This document shows positions 1 through 11,643 of a DNA stretch of 64,000 bases, in pieces. A program made the position numbers and the translations under genes. The stretch spans positions 35,295,686-35,359,685 of the forward strand of contig JALGQZ010000006.1 of NCBI GenBank assembly GCA_023105745.1, in the 5' to 3' direction. This DNA comes from Austropuccinia psidii. Taxonomy: Eukaryota > Basidiomycota > Pucciniomycetes > Pucciniales > Sphaerophragmiaceae. The first letter of the stretch is position 1. Each line of letters starts with the position of its first letter. Below the pieces are notes generated by a model that did not search any database, had not been told where the DNA came from, and was given only the letters and a program-made list of their open reading frames with translations.

Positions 1-1259
1 TATTAGGAATTGAAGTCTTTTCAATTGAAATGTAAAAATGTGTGCCTGTATTACATAAGTGAACTTTAATTTAAATATGAGGTATCAATTATTACAGTTG
101 TTTAATGTAAAAATTCAATTGAATTAAATATGTAAATTGTAAGTATAAAACATGATGAAGAATTATAGAAAAAATAGATTGGAAAGATTAATTCAGGGGT
201 GAAAAAGGAACTTGAGCTCTGAGGGGGATTTAGACTCCCAAATTCCTTTCTGACAGGCGTAAAATGTTAAAGTCCACGTAAAAGTGAAGAACCTTTGGCC
301 TGGAATTGAGTCACAGGGTCTGTGTATCAATTGATGATGAGTTTTTGATACCAACCAGGGCAGTTTTAAATGTTGCCAAGAGGGTAAAACTACCCTTAAG
401 TTAAAGAAATCTTAGTAAAAACAGTTTTAACTTGTTTCTATGTCTGTTACACACATTCTGGCGTGTTTTTAAGGCTTAAAACCAGGTATGACTATAGAAA
501 TGGCTGATTTAAGGGTCCAAAATGGCTAAACCCAGCCCCTTTTTGGTCTAAACAAGGGTTCAATGATGCCATAATTGGCTTTTATGCTGTCAGAGTGTTT
601 TCCACGACTGAGAAGAGTAAATTTAATTTTTTCAGTAAGAAAATTGGTGGTTATAAAAGGATTTCTTCTTTGCCCCACTTTTCTCTTTATGTTATAATCT
701 CTTCCTTTTATAATTAGTTTAAACACTGGTAAACCAATCAATAAGAGATTCCAACCACCTTTTTTTAATCATTTTAAACTTTTTAACCAGGTGAAAAATC
801 ATCATAGTTATTTTTTGTAACTCTTATAATCATTTTTACCCCTTAACCACCCCATAAGTGAATTAAAGCATCTTTAATCACTGTTAACTTTGTCACTCTG
901 TTTCCAAATTCACTCTGTTCAGTTTTGGGTATGTTTTCTCTTTGATAATCTTTTTAAAGACTCTCTTCTTATATTAATTTCCTGCAGTCCTTTGCTCAAT
1001 TAATTCCAACTGACATTGCTCTTCAAGAAATTTCTTTTGTAGCCTTAAATATCTCTTGTAGATTATTTTTGGATGAATGTTTATTGTTGTTAAAACAATA
1101 AATCTTTATAATATTGTTGTTTTATACTTATAAAGTTAGAAAAAATTAAATTGGTGTGTTTTCTGTTAAAAATCTTATTTTATACTATTTTTAATCAAAT
1201 TTACCTTATACAAATTTTGAGGACAGTAAAAGAACTTGATTTTCAATCAAAGTTTCATA
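1..1259. other. AT-rich stretch, no feature recognised
   Basis: I find no reading frame with a recognisable family, no RNA gene and no repeat boundary here. The stretch is strongly AT-rich. It lies next to the minus-strand LTR W and could be a diverged continuation of it, because that LTR family is 1.9-2.2 kb long and only about 1.16 kb of W is recognisable. I could not align it to the other copies. Confidence 0.4.
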
Positions 1260-2419
1260 TCCACACCTTACAAAAACCATGCTTAAAAATAAGGCTCTGA
1301 AGGTAAGGTAACTTATTATCAATATCAATTTAAAGCTAACATTATTAATCTTAACTCAAATTAACTTCTGATCCTCATTCAACTTTTAATATGAAATTAG
1401 TTTATTTATATTGAAGTTAATCACATGAGAAACCTAAAAGCACAATTTCAAGAAAAATCTTTTAAAAACTTTTTAAATTAATTTTCTTTCAGAATAATTA
1501 AAAGAGGTATGTTTCCAAGCTAAATAAAAAATGAATATTACTAGTAGAGAATACTTAAAATTGAATTTATACACAGATAACATTAACTTCTAATATTTGT
1601 AAGGTTTTCAAATAAATCCATGAAGAATGGGATTTTCTATGAATCTATACAATTATTGTGGTTTTCCCATGTCAAAATAACAATAAATATTAGAAATTAT
1701 CATTTGATAAGGTTTTAATGATTTGAAATTTAATTTTGAGCTTATTCAAAATCAATTCAGTTTCTACAGTTCTTCAAACCTTCATGACAAGCTGGAATAT
1801 AGGTATTTACCCTCTGGAAGCTTGAAAGTCATGTCCAAAAGAGGAATAAACTAGTTTAAACTTTAATTTTCAATTAAATTATAATCTTAGAGCTTGAATA
1901 AGGGTGAAATTTCTTCAATACAGGAGGAAAATCTCATTTAATTTCTTGTATTTTTCATGTTAATTCATTTAAATTGAGATCATGCAGGATTTACAGTCTT
2001 TATGGAAAAGCCTTAGCCAAGTCCATAAATACACACAACACCTCAATCTCAACCGGACCTTTTCAAGATTAAAAAAACCTGATTCAACTTCAAAATTAAT
2101 CTTAAAATTGAAATTAAAAGTCTCAATAAAAGTTGTATAAATGTGTTATTCTACTGTGAAACTTTTAAACCTTTGAAAAGCACAGGAAATGACCATCTTT
2201 GGGTATAACACTCTATAGGTTTACCCTAGGTTTTTTTTAATATTTTATCTCAAAAATTACATCATATTTATAGCTTTGTATAATAAAAATAAGGCTATGC
2301 TTATTTTTGTTATTTTTTGTTTTAATTTTATTTTAATAAGTTATTTTATGGCTAAACCACATGTATCAAAAGTGATTTGTGCCCTTATGGTTATGTCAAA
2401 CATACCTCATAGGCCTACA
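1260..2419 (-). mobile_element. Partial Gypsy LTR (copy W), minus orientation
   Basis: Read on the minus strand the element begins TGTAGGCCTATGAGGTATG at 2419. This resembles the starts of LTRs A and D (TGTSAGCCTGTGAGGTA). Segments at about 1980-2110 and 1270-1400 match LTR D (around 47.3 kb and 48.1 kb) in reverse complement, in the right order. The left end is not recognisable; 1260 is where similarity fades. It abuts Copia coding sequence at 2420, so it was probably inserted into copia-1. No target duplication can be checked without the left end. Confidence 0.7.
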
Positions 2420-3004
2420 AGAAGAAGCTAATGGCTCCAAAGCCCTATCTACCAGTTGGTTTTTCTAGACAGAAAACTGAAAATCATGGTCTTCTCACAA
2501 ATTCTACAGCCCCCTGTAGGTCAAGGGTTATCAGAAAAGGGAAATTCTATGCCACAACAAAGCCTTTCTGCCCACAGGTAGACAAATCTCTCTTTTACTG
2601 ATATTAACACTATGTCTTTGCAACCTTCTATCAGAAAAAAAATTATATGTAAAATGAGCCTTTTAAATGGAAAGCATGACAGAATTTTACATATCTTCAG
2701 ACCCAAATTATATTAAAAATTACAAAAACATTAATATTTCAATCTCAAAAGATGCCTATATATGTTGAAGCAAAGCCCTAGATTCTGGAATAAGCCCATA
2801 AAGCATTCCCTCCTGAAAATTGGGCTAATTCTATGTTGAATGACCCTTGTTTCTTCTATCAAGCTGACCAAAACAAGCCCCTGTGGATTTTTGTCCATGT
2901 CAACAACCTTCTATTTGGAGGCACCAGGTCCTCCTCATTCAAAGAAGACATCAAAAATCATTATAACATAGAAGACTGTGTAAAAGGGAAGTATGCCCTG
3001 GTAC
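2420..3004 (+). pseudogene. Copia reverse transcriptase fragment (copia-1, 5' piece)
   Basis: Shifting frames give decayed Ty1/Copia reverse transcriptase. The piece from about 2423 aligns with the fingers region of copia-2 (LTTTWVF...KARLCVRGF...SPTGRL in that copy). The segment KQSPRFW lies near 2769. From 2833 the segment DPCFFYQ...PLWIFVHVNNLLFGG carries the catalytic block, where the canonical VDD reads VNN, so the enzyme is dead. Several stops and frameshifts are present. The frame breaks at about 3004, where a repeat cluster and a CACTA element are inserted, and Copia sequence resumes at 9726. The upstream gag, protease and integrase are missing, cut off by LTR W. Confidence 0.8.
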
Positions 3005-3125
3005 TTGTCACAATGCTGTCTGCCAGACCTCAGCAAAGGGACCTCTTGCCAAAAAGGCTATTAAACCGGTTTAAATACCAGTTAATACTGACAATCTCTA
3101 AATCACATTCCACAATGTGACAGTA
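3005..3125. repeat. 121-bp MITE-like unit, uninterrupted copy
   Basis: This 121-bp unit begins TTGTCACAATGCTGTCTGCC and ends CACAATGTGACAGTA. Its edges form a short imperfect inverted repeat (TACTTGTCACA at the left against TACTGTCACA read from the right). A second copy lies 332 bp downstream and is split by the CACTA element. This copy therefore preserves the empty CACTA target site, including the five-A run at 3052-3056. It could be a tiny non-autonomous transposon or part of a tandem duplication. Confidence 0.6.
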
Positions 3126-3336
3126 GGCCCAGGTTTAGAGCACTGTGTCCCAAAGTGCATGTAACTGATGGTATTACCCATGTCACCCTCATGGAGTTAC
3201 ATTAGTCACAACAGGAGCCTACAAGGAAACCCTTGTATGCCAATGGAGTGGAAAACCCAGCAATTTCTGGTTGTTTGATTGAGACCTCCTCTTGTCTCCA
3301 ACCGGGATCAAACCCATGACGTTGGTAACCGGATTA
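3126..3336 (-). other. Spacer between the 121-bp units, with pol III-like box sequences
   Basis: This 211-bp non-coding spacer shows, on the minus strand, GGGTTTGATCC near 3303-3313, close to a pol III B box. About 42 nt upstream, inside the second 121-bp unit, TGGCAGACAG resembles an A box. The spacing is tRNA-like, but I could not fold a convincing cloverleaf. It may be a tRNA-derived SINE or chance. Confidence 0.25.
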
Positions 3337-3387
3337 TTGTCACAATTCTGTCTGCCAGACCTCAGCAAAGGGAACTCTTGCCAAAAA
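3337..3387. repeat. 121-bp unit, second copy, left part before the CACTA insertion
   Basis: This segment matches 3005-3055 at a constant offset of 332 bp. It stops at the AAA trinucleotide (3385-3387), which is the left copy of the CACTA target-site duplication. The rest of the unit continues at 9653. Confidence 0.8.
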
Positions 3388-3580
3388 CACAGTCTGCAAT
3401 TAGGTGCAGTTTTCCAAAAAGCCATGTGCAGCCTCTTTTCTAAATAAATTACAGTACACTTGACTGTATTGGTTATGTAATTTACACTACAATTTACAGC
3501 ACTGTGGGTAATAATTTACAGTACTGTACATGTACTATAAATGAAGTATGTATTAATGAGAAGTACAGTACAGTAATTTG
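3388..3580 (+). repeat. CACTA left terminal inverted repeat
   Basis: These 193 bp match the reverse complement of 9445-9652. They contain clustered GTACTGTAC-type palindromes (around 3523-3540 and 3562-3573), which may be subterminal transposase-binding sites. That role is inferred from CACTA biology. Confidence 0.85.
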
Positions 3581-3838
3581 ATTTTTCAAGCCAAAACAAA
3601 GGAGAAAACAGTTTTTCCCATTCATCACTTTACCATACAATCCTCATGTGCACTTTTCCTAAGTTTGGTTTCTTGAAGATGAAAAGGTCAGTTTGCTTCA
3701 GTTTTTCTTTTCATTGTTTTCCACTGTTAGCTTTTATTTGTAATGATTGGCTTCAAAGAACTCATTCTACTGTTTTTTAAATCTGATTATTTCACCATAA
3801 GCAAAATATTGTCTTTTCTGGTACTGCTAGCTTCAAAT
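3581..3838. other. CACTA internal sequence upstream of the plus-strand gene
   Basis: AT-rich non-coding sequence between the left inverted repeat and the first recognisable codons of the accessory gene. It presumably holds that gene's promoter. I see no distinct motif. Confidence 0.4.
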
Positions 3839-5738
3839 ATGAATCAAAATAACTATCCAGGTTCATCACACTCCCAAACACGCTCTGTAGTAAACACTCT
3901 CTTAGACACAATGATAGTCTCAGAGCTTTAAAAAAATCTATCTCAAAAGGATCAAGTAATCTTGCACCTCCTTGAAAGAGCTCAAGCTATGGAGTTGCAA
4001 ATTCAAAATAAAACCTCAATTGAAAGCACAAAGTCATCAAACATGAACTCTGAAACAAGATCAACTGGGGCCAGTGAAAAAAGGAGAAGCGAGTTTCTTC
4101 AATCAAAAACTCACAAAAACCAAACACGTCCAATAACAGCTATTTGAGAAAGAGGAGAACCATCAAAGACCATGCCCTTAAAAAGAAGAATGATAGATCA
4201 AAAACAAAACATCCGCTTCAGATGACTCATGAATATTATCCTTCTGGATTTGAAAATACAAATGTAGGCATCAAAAGGATTCATGCATTCTTTTGATATG
4301 AGATACTTATGTAATTTTATTATAGTATGCACTTCAAACACACGTAAAACTACTTTGGGGGCTAGTTACCCAACATGCTGTCCCAATTGCACCAGACCCT
4401 ACTGAGCTTAACGAGCTTTCTCAACGCCTTTCCAATTCTGATCAAATTGAAGTCGCCATTTCTAATGAAGGACATTCCTTGGTCCCCATTGATACAATCA
4501 AAACACTCTGTGAGGCTCACAAGAAACGTATCAAAATTGGAAAGCATTTTTTGCATCTATCCAACTTTGCAATTCAATATGTTCAAAGTTGACTTGCTTG
4601 TTTGGGTATTTGTAGTTGGGCACCAAATCTTCTTGAACCAGCTGACTCACTCTACAATGAAGCATGTTGTATCAGTGTTTCAAAGACTTTTCAACAGCTT
4701 GTTTTTGGTGGAACCTATCAGTTTATGAATGTGAACCTTCGATATGACAATGACCTTGAGTTTCTGAAAAAATCATATGACCATTATGTTCATTTCTACA
4801 TGGAGGGTATTTTCAAAAAAGAGCAAAAATAAGCTGGGAAGCATAGTACTGATACTGCAAGAAAATCTCTATAAGAAGGCTGTATGAGAGTAAGTAAATT
4901 TTAGATTTTCAAACCTAGAAAGATACATAATAATTGAATAAAACTGCTTTCAGCTAAGAAATGAATAATACAAGTTTGCTATTAGCCCAGATTTTCCAAA
5001 GAGATACATCCAAATCCTGAAACCAATTCAGGCTCACAGTGACGAGGAATACATGGAGGACAAAACGTTTACATTGCCAAGAAGCTTCCTTTCCTATCTT
5101 AATCAGCAAATCAATTTATGCGCAAACTTGATTCAATCATTCAAGAACCATACAGTGAAGAAGGGCAGCGTGATCAGAATAGTCATCGAATACATATTCA
5201 GAATGCTCCAACTACATCATTTCCAAAGGCGCCGAAGGGATTGCCAATTGATTTTTATGAAGGTCATTGGCTCAATGGAAAGCTTCCTTCACAACAAAGG
5301 ATCTTGGCTGATGTTGGTACAATTGCATTCCTAAGAGATGCATTAAAATCACTCGATTTCACTGATGAGGATGAGAAAATGGGAGACAAAAGATTTACAG
5401 ACAAGAATTGGGATGAAGCAACCAAAAAATACAACTTGGATTTCTTAGTCCTACCCAATGACAAGTAAGATGAATCAAGGGACAGTGAAGACACTGACTA
5501 TGGTGAAAGTATTGATTTAGAATTTTTGGATGAAGATCAAAAAAATTCTGCCAATGAAGATGAGCAGAAAGAATCTACACCAAAAAAATATTCAAAAGGA
5601 AAGCAAAAAGCCATTGAAGATAATTCTCAATAATACGATATGGAAATTGAAGATGAGTATGGGAGGTCAATGTTTGTGGGGGGACTCATAGAAGATGAGT
5701 GGAATACTTGGAAGAAAATTAAATACTTGTTTCCATAA
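3839..5738 (+). pseudogene. CACTA accessory gene (second ORF), decayed and intron-containing
   Basis: Several collinear segments together look like one spliced gene. The first runs from ATG 3839 (MNQNNYPGSSHSQ...) through an in-frame TAA at 3929 to the segment LLERAQAMELQ, with another stop at 4145. A GT-AG intron fits 4264-4325. The next exon runs about 4326-4832 with a frameshift and encodes a WAPNLLEPADSLYN segment. A second intron fits 4890-4953. The following exon reads LPIDFYEGHWLNGKLPSQQ near 5250 and ends in an acidic tail with stop at 5736-5738. I recognise no catalytic domain. From its position it should be the second protein of the transposon, a DNA-binding or regulatory partner of the transposase. 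Multiple stops mean it is not functional. Confidence 0.6.
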
Positions 5739-6115
5739 TGTTATAAGTATGGTTGCTTTATATGACTGTTTTTTATGATTTTTCAGTTATTCTATCAGGA
5801 TTTTATACATGTGTTTGTTGTACTTGGCATTAAAATATACCGCAAAAAAATGTATATAATTTTGTGATTGAATAGTTTTATCCCTTACAAATATTTTCTC
5901 AACCATAGTGTTTTGTAATTGAATCTTCATCAAGGATTTTTATCATGATTTCTCCCTCATGTTACAATACATTATCAGAAGTATTTCAAAACTAAATGAG
6001 AAAAATATGTCGAAGTTCAGTTTTGGCAACTCATTGTAGCAGCAAGCAGGTGAATATATCAAGAAAAAGAATACTCTATTTAAAATTACATGAAGAAGAT
6101 AAAAAAACAAAAATC
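5739..6115. other. CACTA intergenic region between convergent genes
   Basis: AT-rich sequence between the 3' ends of the accessory gene and the transposase. I see no coding similarity. Terminators or poly(A) signals for both genes would lie here but none stands out. Confidence 0.35.
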
Positions 6116-9025
6116 TCAGTAATCAATGTCAAAATACATCAAGTCTTGTTGAAAAAAAAGATTGTCAGAGATTGTTGAAAGAGACTGTAACAGGTAAGCT
6201 GGAGATTTTTGGCCTAGGCTCCATGAAGGCAGTAGACAATAAGGAACTGGCATTACAAAATCACTTGCAACAATAAACACATCTTGAAGCATCTTTACCT
6301 GAACAATATACAACTTTTTCAACATACGACTTAAATGATTATTCATGGTAACAGGTATAGCAGGTTTGATTTTTATCACAATCAAATCAACATCTCCAAT
6401 TTACTGAAACACATCAGAAACCTTACTGTAAGCTAACTTACCTTCCTTTTTATACTCTATAACATCATTTGGCTTGTTTTTTGATACTTTGAATCCATTA
6501 TCCACACATATTGATTTCACATTGATTGCATGATTGGTTAGAACGTTCGCGTTTTCTGGATGAGAGAAACAATGATATGCCCTCAAATTAGGTATCAATT
6601 GTTGGCAAAAGCTCAGTATGTTTTCATATTCTTGATCCTCAATAATGAATGTATTATCAGATGTTTTTCTCTTTTCTTCATTTCCAAAACTTAATTGATG
6701 TTTTGCTTCTAGTCTCTGAAGTTGTTAAAATCGATTCATTATTGAAACACCAACATGCTCTAGTTTTATATCATGAATAATTATTACAAATAAATACTCA
6801 ATAAAGAAGAGAACATTTCACATAATTGGAGTCAAATTCTTCTTAACATTCTACAAGATACTAACCAAGCGTTCACCTGCAAACTCAGAGACACCAAACA
6901 AAGGTCCCCACCATCGTATTTGCTCAGGTATGTGGTGTGCATAATGGTGGTTTGGAAGTATTTTTATATTTGAAAAGATTCTTCTTGACATTTCCGTATA
7001 GTATCTATATTCTTCTTCAAATATCTGACAATATTCTTCATTAACCCTGTTAGAACTGATGATGTTTGTGCATTGAACCAGGGAGCTGAAATTATCGAGC
7101 AAACAGTCATTTTGTATTAGGTCCTCATCAAACGTTTCAATGTTTACAATGCTGTCAACAAAAGTCAATGGCAAGTGAATTGAAAACAGGGAGTGCCACT
7201 TGCTTGCTTTGAGCTTTCCATTCAGAGCTCCACCTAAGCCTTTTGGAATACAGGTTAGTCCACTTGGTACTAGAACCTGCAAAACAAAGGAAAGTATTTC
7301 TTTTTTCACTGCATTTTTAATGCTTGAATTGTTGATCCACTTGATTAATTATTTTCTGATGTTTCTGTTGATTCTTCAGTCAAGTCACCTCCGATCAAAG
7401 TCTGAAAATCATTTTTTGATATCTTGTTCCTCCCCCAGAAATACCAAAAATGATGCTGTAAGATTCCTTCATACCAAGCACAACATCCTTTGAAGGATCC
7501 CAGTAAGGTAAGCAATTGAGCTCCGACCATCTGACTCCTGTCTTTTGAACTATAATTTTGCGTTGACGCATTCCTTTTTCATTGCACCATCTTACTGATA
7601 GTCCTAGTGTATCATTTTTATTTCCTTTCTTACCAATAGTAACCTTCTCAAGATCTTTTATGATTACTTCACACCAAAAAAAGGCTGATGGGCTGAATGG
7701 GATGAAAATCCAGACACCTTGTGTGTAGCAACAATGTCTCCAATTAATGCTGCTAATATTATTCTGATATTTCTCCCATTTGGAATCTGAAATGTTTCAA
7801 TATTTATTGTCTGATCTAGTTTGAGTAGCCTATCTACTAAAGGCTTCAAAATATTGTTGATTGTGCATTTGTTTGGTTGGTTGGGTGCTGGAATGAGACC
7901 TGCAAGGTAAGTAAATTGGGGCTTGTATCGCATTGTTGGAGGCAAGTTGAGACATGTCAGGGCAAGAACACCTAATGACACCTGCTTTCCAGAAATCTTG
8001 TTGCCGAGGGGATTAAACCAATTGAAAAATAGACTGAAGTTTAACTGAAGGTTTGAAGAATTTTCATTTTGAGGTTCATTCTTTGATATAGATTGCAGAA
8101 AAGCATTGGAATGATTTTAATCAATTATTTCAAAAGCATTTGAATTCAATTTTTCTTGCCATTCATCAATAGATGATTCAACCCCAGGTAAAAAATAAGA
8201 GCCATTTTAACCACTCTGTAAACCTCTGACTAACAAAGATGCTTTTTGGGTTTGTTTGATGGGATATATTGGGTTGAAAAGTCTCAAGTTGCTGCTGCAA
8301 AGCTCTTGGAATCTCTTCCCATGATGGAAACACTATTGGATTAAACAAATGTTCACCACATGCTAATGAGTCCGGTGTAGCTCAATATCCACATTCACCT
8401 GGTTCTATCTTGATTTCATACAGTGAATAATAAGATTGACAGAAAACATGGTATTCAAATTTTTCAAGAAGCTTTAGGCGCCTAGTAATTGTTCAAATGT
8501 CTTTTGGAATTGTTTTCTCTATCTCAATTCCTTGTGGGAGTTGACAACAATTCTTTACAATGTAAATAATGTAACAAATTGCTTTTTGACATTTGTCTTG
8601 ACTGATCACACAAATTAGGTACAACCACGCTATAAAAAAAAGGATAAAATCTTCCAAAAAGAACATCTGTCATTTTTAAAAGCAATGTCAAATTTCCAAA
8701 AATAGCTAAACAACTTACATTTTTCTATAAAGTTGGGCTTATAACCATGGTCTGATGACTCATTTGAGTCCCTTGAATAGTTGTTTTCACTTTCAATTTG
8801 CCTCGGTTTAGATCCTTTTACTAAGTCTGGAAAAATTTCAAGAGAAATTTGAGACCTTGATTCTTGTGCATTTTCATTGACTCGTGCAGAATTTTTAGCC
8901 CAATGCTTCCGACTAGTGCTGGGATGCATATAAAGACCCCTCTGTTTGACACCAGCTTCATTGGTGAAAGTGTTATTTCTGCAAATTGGACATGTGCATA
9001 GCACTTTTTGTGTGCTCATTTTCAA
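6116..9025 (-). pseudogene. Tnp2-family (Transposase_21-like) CACTA transposase, decayed
   Basis: The minus-strand pieces are in family order. The N-terminus at 9025-8630 has a Cys pair (CTCPICRNNTF) and RGLYMHPSTSRKHW, as in basidiomycete Tnp2 N-termini. The segment at 7664-7981 includes YLAGLIPAPNQPNKCTINN and LVDRLLKL, the core Transposase_21 region. The segment at 6851-7309 ends NHHYAHHIPEQIRWWG followed by FAGERL, the hallmark C-terminal block. Further collinear coding reaches about 6116. The pieces are separated by stops and frameshifts, so no active enzyme can be made. The family name comes from motif recognition only. It would have catalysed cut-and-paste transposition of the 3388-9652 element. 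Confidence 0.75.
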
Positions 9026-9444
9026 ACCTATCTATGTGTATGAAAAAAAAACTTATGAGGAAAGGATGAAATCTTTGTGTAAAAAAATGGTATGAAAAAA
9101 GATAATAATTTCTTTTTCAAAGCATAATGGTTGCTTCGCGAAAAATCATCAAACACAATCCCATGAAAGGGCTACAGCATAAACTCAGCCTAGTCGCTTT
9201 CAAATTTAAGGGAGCCCCATTGCTCATCAATGATTTTCAAACAAACATTTATCTATTTGATTGCACAAAAACATCTCATTAAATGTGAAAACTTAATTAT
9301 TGCGACAAAGGCATATTTTACCACATTGCAACTACGTACTACTAGTGTAAGCTCAGCCTTGGAGTCGCTTCTGGTGTTTTTTTAAAAAACATCGTTGGAA
9401 AACAACAGCAAATTCTTTTGTAAAAAACAGCAGATGTTTGAAGA
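9026..9444. other. CACTA promoter-side region of the transposase gene
   Basis: Non-coding sequence between the transposase N-terminus and the right inverted repeat. It should contain the minus-strand promoter. I can name no specific element. Confidence 0.35.
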
Positions 9445-9652
9445 CAAATTACTGTACTGTACTTCTGATTAATACATAATTCATTTATAGTACATGTACA
9501 GTACTGTAGATTATTACCCACAGTGCTGTAAATTGTAGTGTAAATTACATAAAAAATACAGTTAAGTGTAATCTATTTAGAAAAGAGGCTTCACATGGTT
9601 GAAAACAACTGTCCATGGTTTTTTGGAAAACTGCACCTAATTGCAGACTGTG
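9445..9652 (-). repeat. CACTA right terminal inverted repeat
   Basis: This is the inverted partner of 3388-3580, with the same GTACTGTAC-type palindromes. It ends CTGTG at 9652. It is slightly longer than the left copy because of a short extra segment around 9595-9620. Confidence 0.85.
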
Positions 9653-9725
9653 AAAGGCTATTAAACCGGTTGAAAGACCAGTTAATACTGGCAAGTTGTA
9701 GATCACATTCCACCATGTGAAAGTA
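9653..9725. repeat. 121-bp unit, second copy, right part after the CACTA insertion
   Basis: It starts with AAA, the right copy of the target duplication, and aligns with 3053-3125 at a constant offset of 6600. It ends CCACCATGTGAAAGTA, after which Copia coding sequence resumes. Confidence 0.8.
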
Positions 9726-10576
9726 ATTAGAATATGCCACAACAATCAAAGTATACAACTCATTCAACACAAAATTAATGCAAAGTTCTAACCCAATGTA
9801 ATACAAACAAGTCCCAGACTCTACCAACTCCTCTATAAAGCTTCCACAAGAGCTTAAGAAACCAAAAGGGTAACTTAGCTTAAAGACCCCCATTCAACTA
9901 CAGAAGAGAAACTGTATTACTCTAATACCAAGTCCAATGCCCATGACCTGACCTATTATTCAGTACTTCCTTCCTATCTCAATTTTCAGAAAATCCTAGA
10001 GAGCTCCACTTCATGACTTTGAAACATTTTTTGGTCCACCTGAATGACACTAAAAACCTTTCCTTTGTCCTCATACAGAATCTTCTACAAAAAAAGAACC
10101 AAAAAATCTTATTATTCTCCAATGCTGATTGGGGTGGATCCAAAGAATACAAATCATTCTCCGCCTCAATAGCATACTTCCATCAAAGCATTGGGTGGAG
10201 GTAACAAAAGAAAGGATTTTTGGCCCTATCCTCTGCAGAAGCCAAATGAAATGCCCTCTCAGAAACAACTCAAGATCTTTCATTGAGTAAAGAATCAATT
10301 TCAGAAGGGATGACTGAAACTCTTGCAGCTACCCTAGTCACAGACAACCAAAGCACAAACACCATTGCATAAAATCACACCTATCAACACAAAACCAGTT
10401 CCATAAACTTCAGACTTCACCACATCCAAAATCTAATAGGAAACAAACTAATAAAACTAAAATATCTATTAAAAACCAAAATGATTGTTGGCTCCCTTAC
10501 AGATAACTTCTCTCTCGTCAAAAGCCTACCTCACTTCAAAATCATATTTAAAAATAACAACCCATAAAGTATGGGG
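9726..10576 (+). pseudogene. Copia RT C-terminus and RNase H fragment (copia-1, 3' piece)
   Basis: Decayed but collinear with copia-2. It shows a palm/connection segment SQFSENPRELHF near 9980, then the RNase H block LFSNADWGGSKEYKSFSASI near 10110, where the first catalytic Asp of the DADW motif is Asn. Next come FLALSSAEAK near 10220 and a TDNQST segment near 10340. It ends with SLTDNF near 10500 and a purine-rich ATGGGG at 10571-10576 as the polypurine tract before the 3' LTR. Stops and frameshifts are frequent. With 2420-3004 it makes one interrupted Copia element. Confidence 0.8.
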
Positions 10577-10900
10577 TGTGTGAAAATGAAACTTATCAAT
10601 TCATTGTGAAATACTTGAAATCCCATAAACTAGCTATCTTACTCAAGACATTACCTAATAATTATTATATCATAACCTGTACAGTCCCTACCATGTATAT
10701 CACTTTACCTAGTCATGTATATATAAACCCTCTATTGTATTCCTTTACTCTTCTCTCATCTTTTTTGTGATCTAGTTTCTTGTTGCTACACTTCTGTAGA
10801 TTTGTGGTGAAGTGTTTCTCCCCTCCCTAATTATTACTTAAGGCTAAGACTCTGTCTTTCCTGATAAATGGTTATTATTACTATTACTCTACTTGACACA
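10577..10900 (+). mobile_element. Copia-1 3' LTR
   Basis: It starts TGTGTGAAAATG directly after the polypurine tract and ends ACTTGACACA, giving a TG...CA unit of about 324 bp. A TATA-like TATATAAACC lies near 10719. The 5' LTR is not in the window, so the right end is set only by the TG...CA rule. Confidence 0.6.
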
Positions 10901-11130
10901 TTTTTACCTCCATCGCACTATGCATAAAATTACTGAATACACTCTCCTCATTTTTGTTATCTACTCTCTAATTGCTACACTTCTGTAGGTTTGTGTCAAA
11001 GTGTTTCTCCACTCCCTAATTGTTACTTGAGGCTAAGACTCTTTCTTTCCCAATTAAAGGTTTGTGTTGAAGTTTTTCTCCCCTCCCTAATTGTTACTTA
11101 GGGCTAAGACTCTTTCTGTCCCATCAAAAG
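10782..11130 (+). repeat. Three copies of an ~75-90 bp LTR-derived repeat
   Basis: The copies at 10782-10870, 10973-11060 and 11059-11130 share GCTACACTTCTGTAG (first two copies), then a core ending CTCCCTAATTGTTACTT and GGCTAAGACTCT. The first is inside the copia-1 LTR and the others follow it, which suggests local duplication of the transcribed LTR end. Confidence 0.7.
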
Positions 11131-11643
11131 TCCCTCTATTTTTACAGTTTATATCACTTTTGACTTTCATCCTTCTTGAATCTGAATTTCAAAAATTGAA
11201 TAGGATCTCACTTTGTCCCTTAAAAAGATTAAAAACGATGCTTTGATTCTCATTTTTGACACTTCCATTTATAACTTTCAAATGGTACTCAAAAAAACTC
11301 CCTTTAAATCGTTGAATAGAAATTTGAGTGAAAATGTTGAATTGACCTTAGGCTGAAAGCTGAATGAGAATTCTATGAGCCTAGACTTCATAATCAAAAT
11401 ATTTTTTTTTGATTATATTTTTCAGATTCAAAAATACGGCACTCAATGCTTGGGAACTGATTTGGAAAGTTTTTTCACTAGTAATAACTTACGAACATGA
11501 TTGAATAAATTTCCTTCAAAGCCAATCTCAAGAAAATTATCAAATTTTTGCTTATCTTACAATCCAAATCACAGGAAATTGTTGTTTCATTGAAAGCTTT
11601 GCGTATAATAAGCTACCTCAGAATACCCATTAGCTTAGCAGAT
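11131..11643. other. Unassigned sequence left of copia-2
   Basis: AT-rich sequence with no coding similarity. It is the left flank of the copia-2 insertion and ends with the target duplication CAGAT (11639-11643). Confidence 0.4.

Larger units (their letters stand above)
3388..9652. mobile_element. CACTA (EnSpm/CMC-type) DNA transposon, decayed, with precise ends
   Basis: Both ends read CACAGTCTGCAATTAGGTG inward, the CACTA-type terminus. The element is 6265 bp and is flanked by a 3-bp AAA duplication (3385-3387 and 9653-9655), the size expected for this superfamily. Excising the element plus one AAA rebuilds the empty unit preserved at 3005-3125: the offset between copies is exactly 6265 + 3 + 332 bp. 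Inside lie two decayed genes facing each other, an accessory gene on the plus strand (3839-5738) and a Tnp2-type transposase on the minus strand (9025-6116). Confidence 0.9.

Noticed and set aside
1..1259. Continuation of LTR W to the left edge
   Set aside because: The expected LTR-D end sequence could not be found, so I did not extend the LTR.
3290..3390. Functional tRNA gene
   Set aside because: The box-like sequences are present but no acceptor, D or anticodon arms could be formed.
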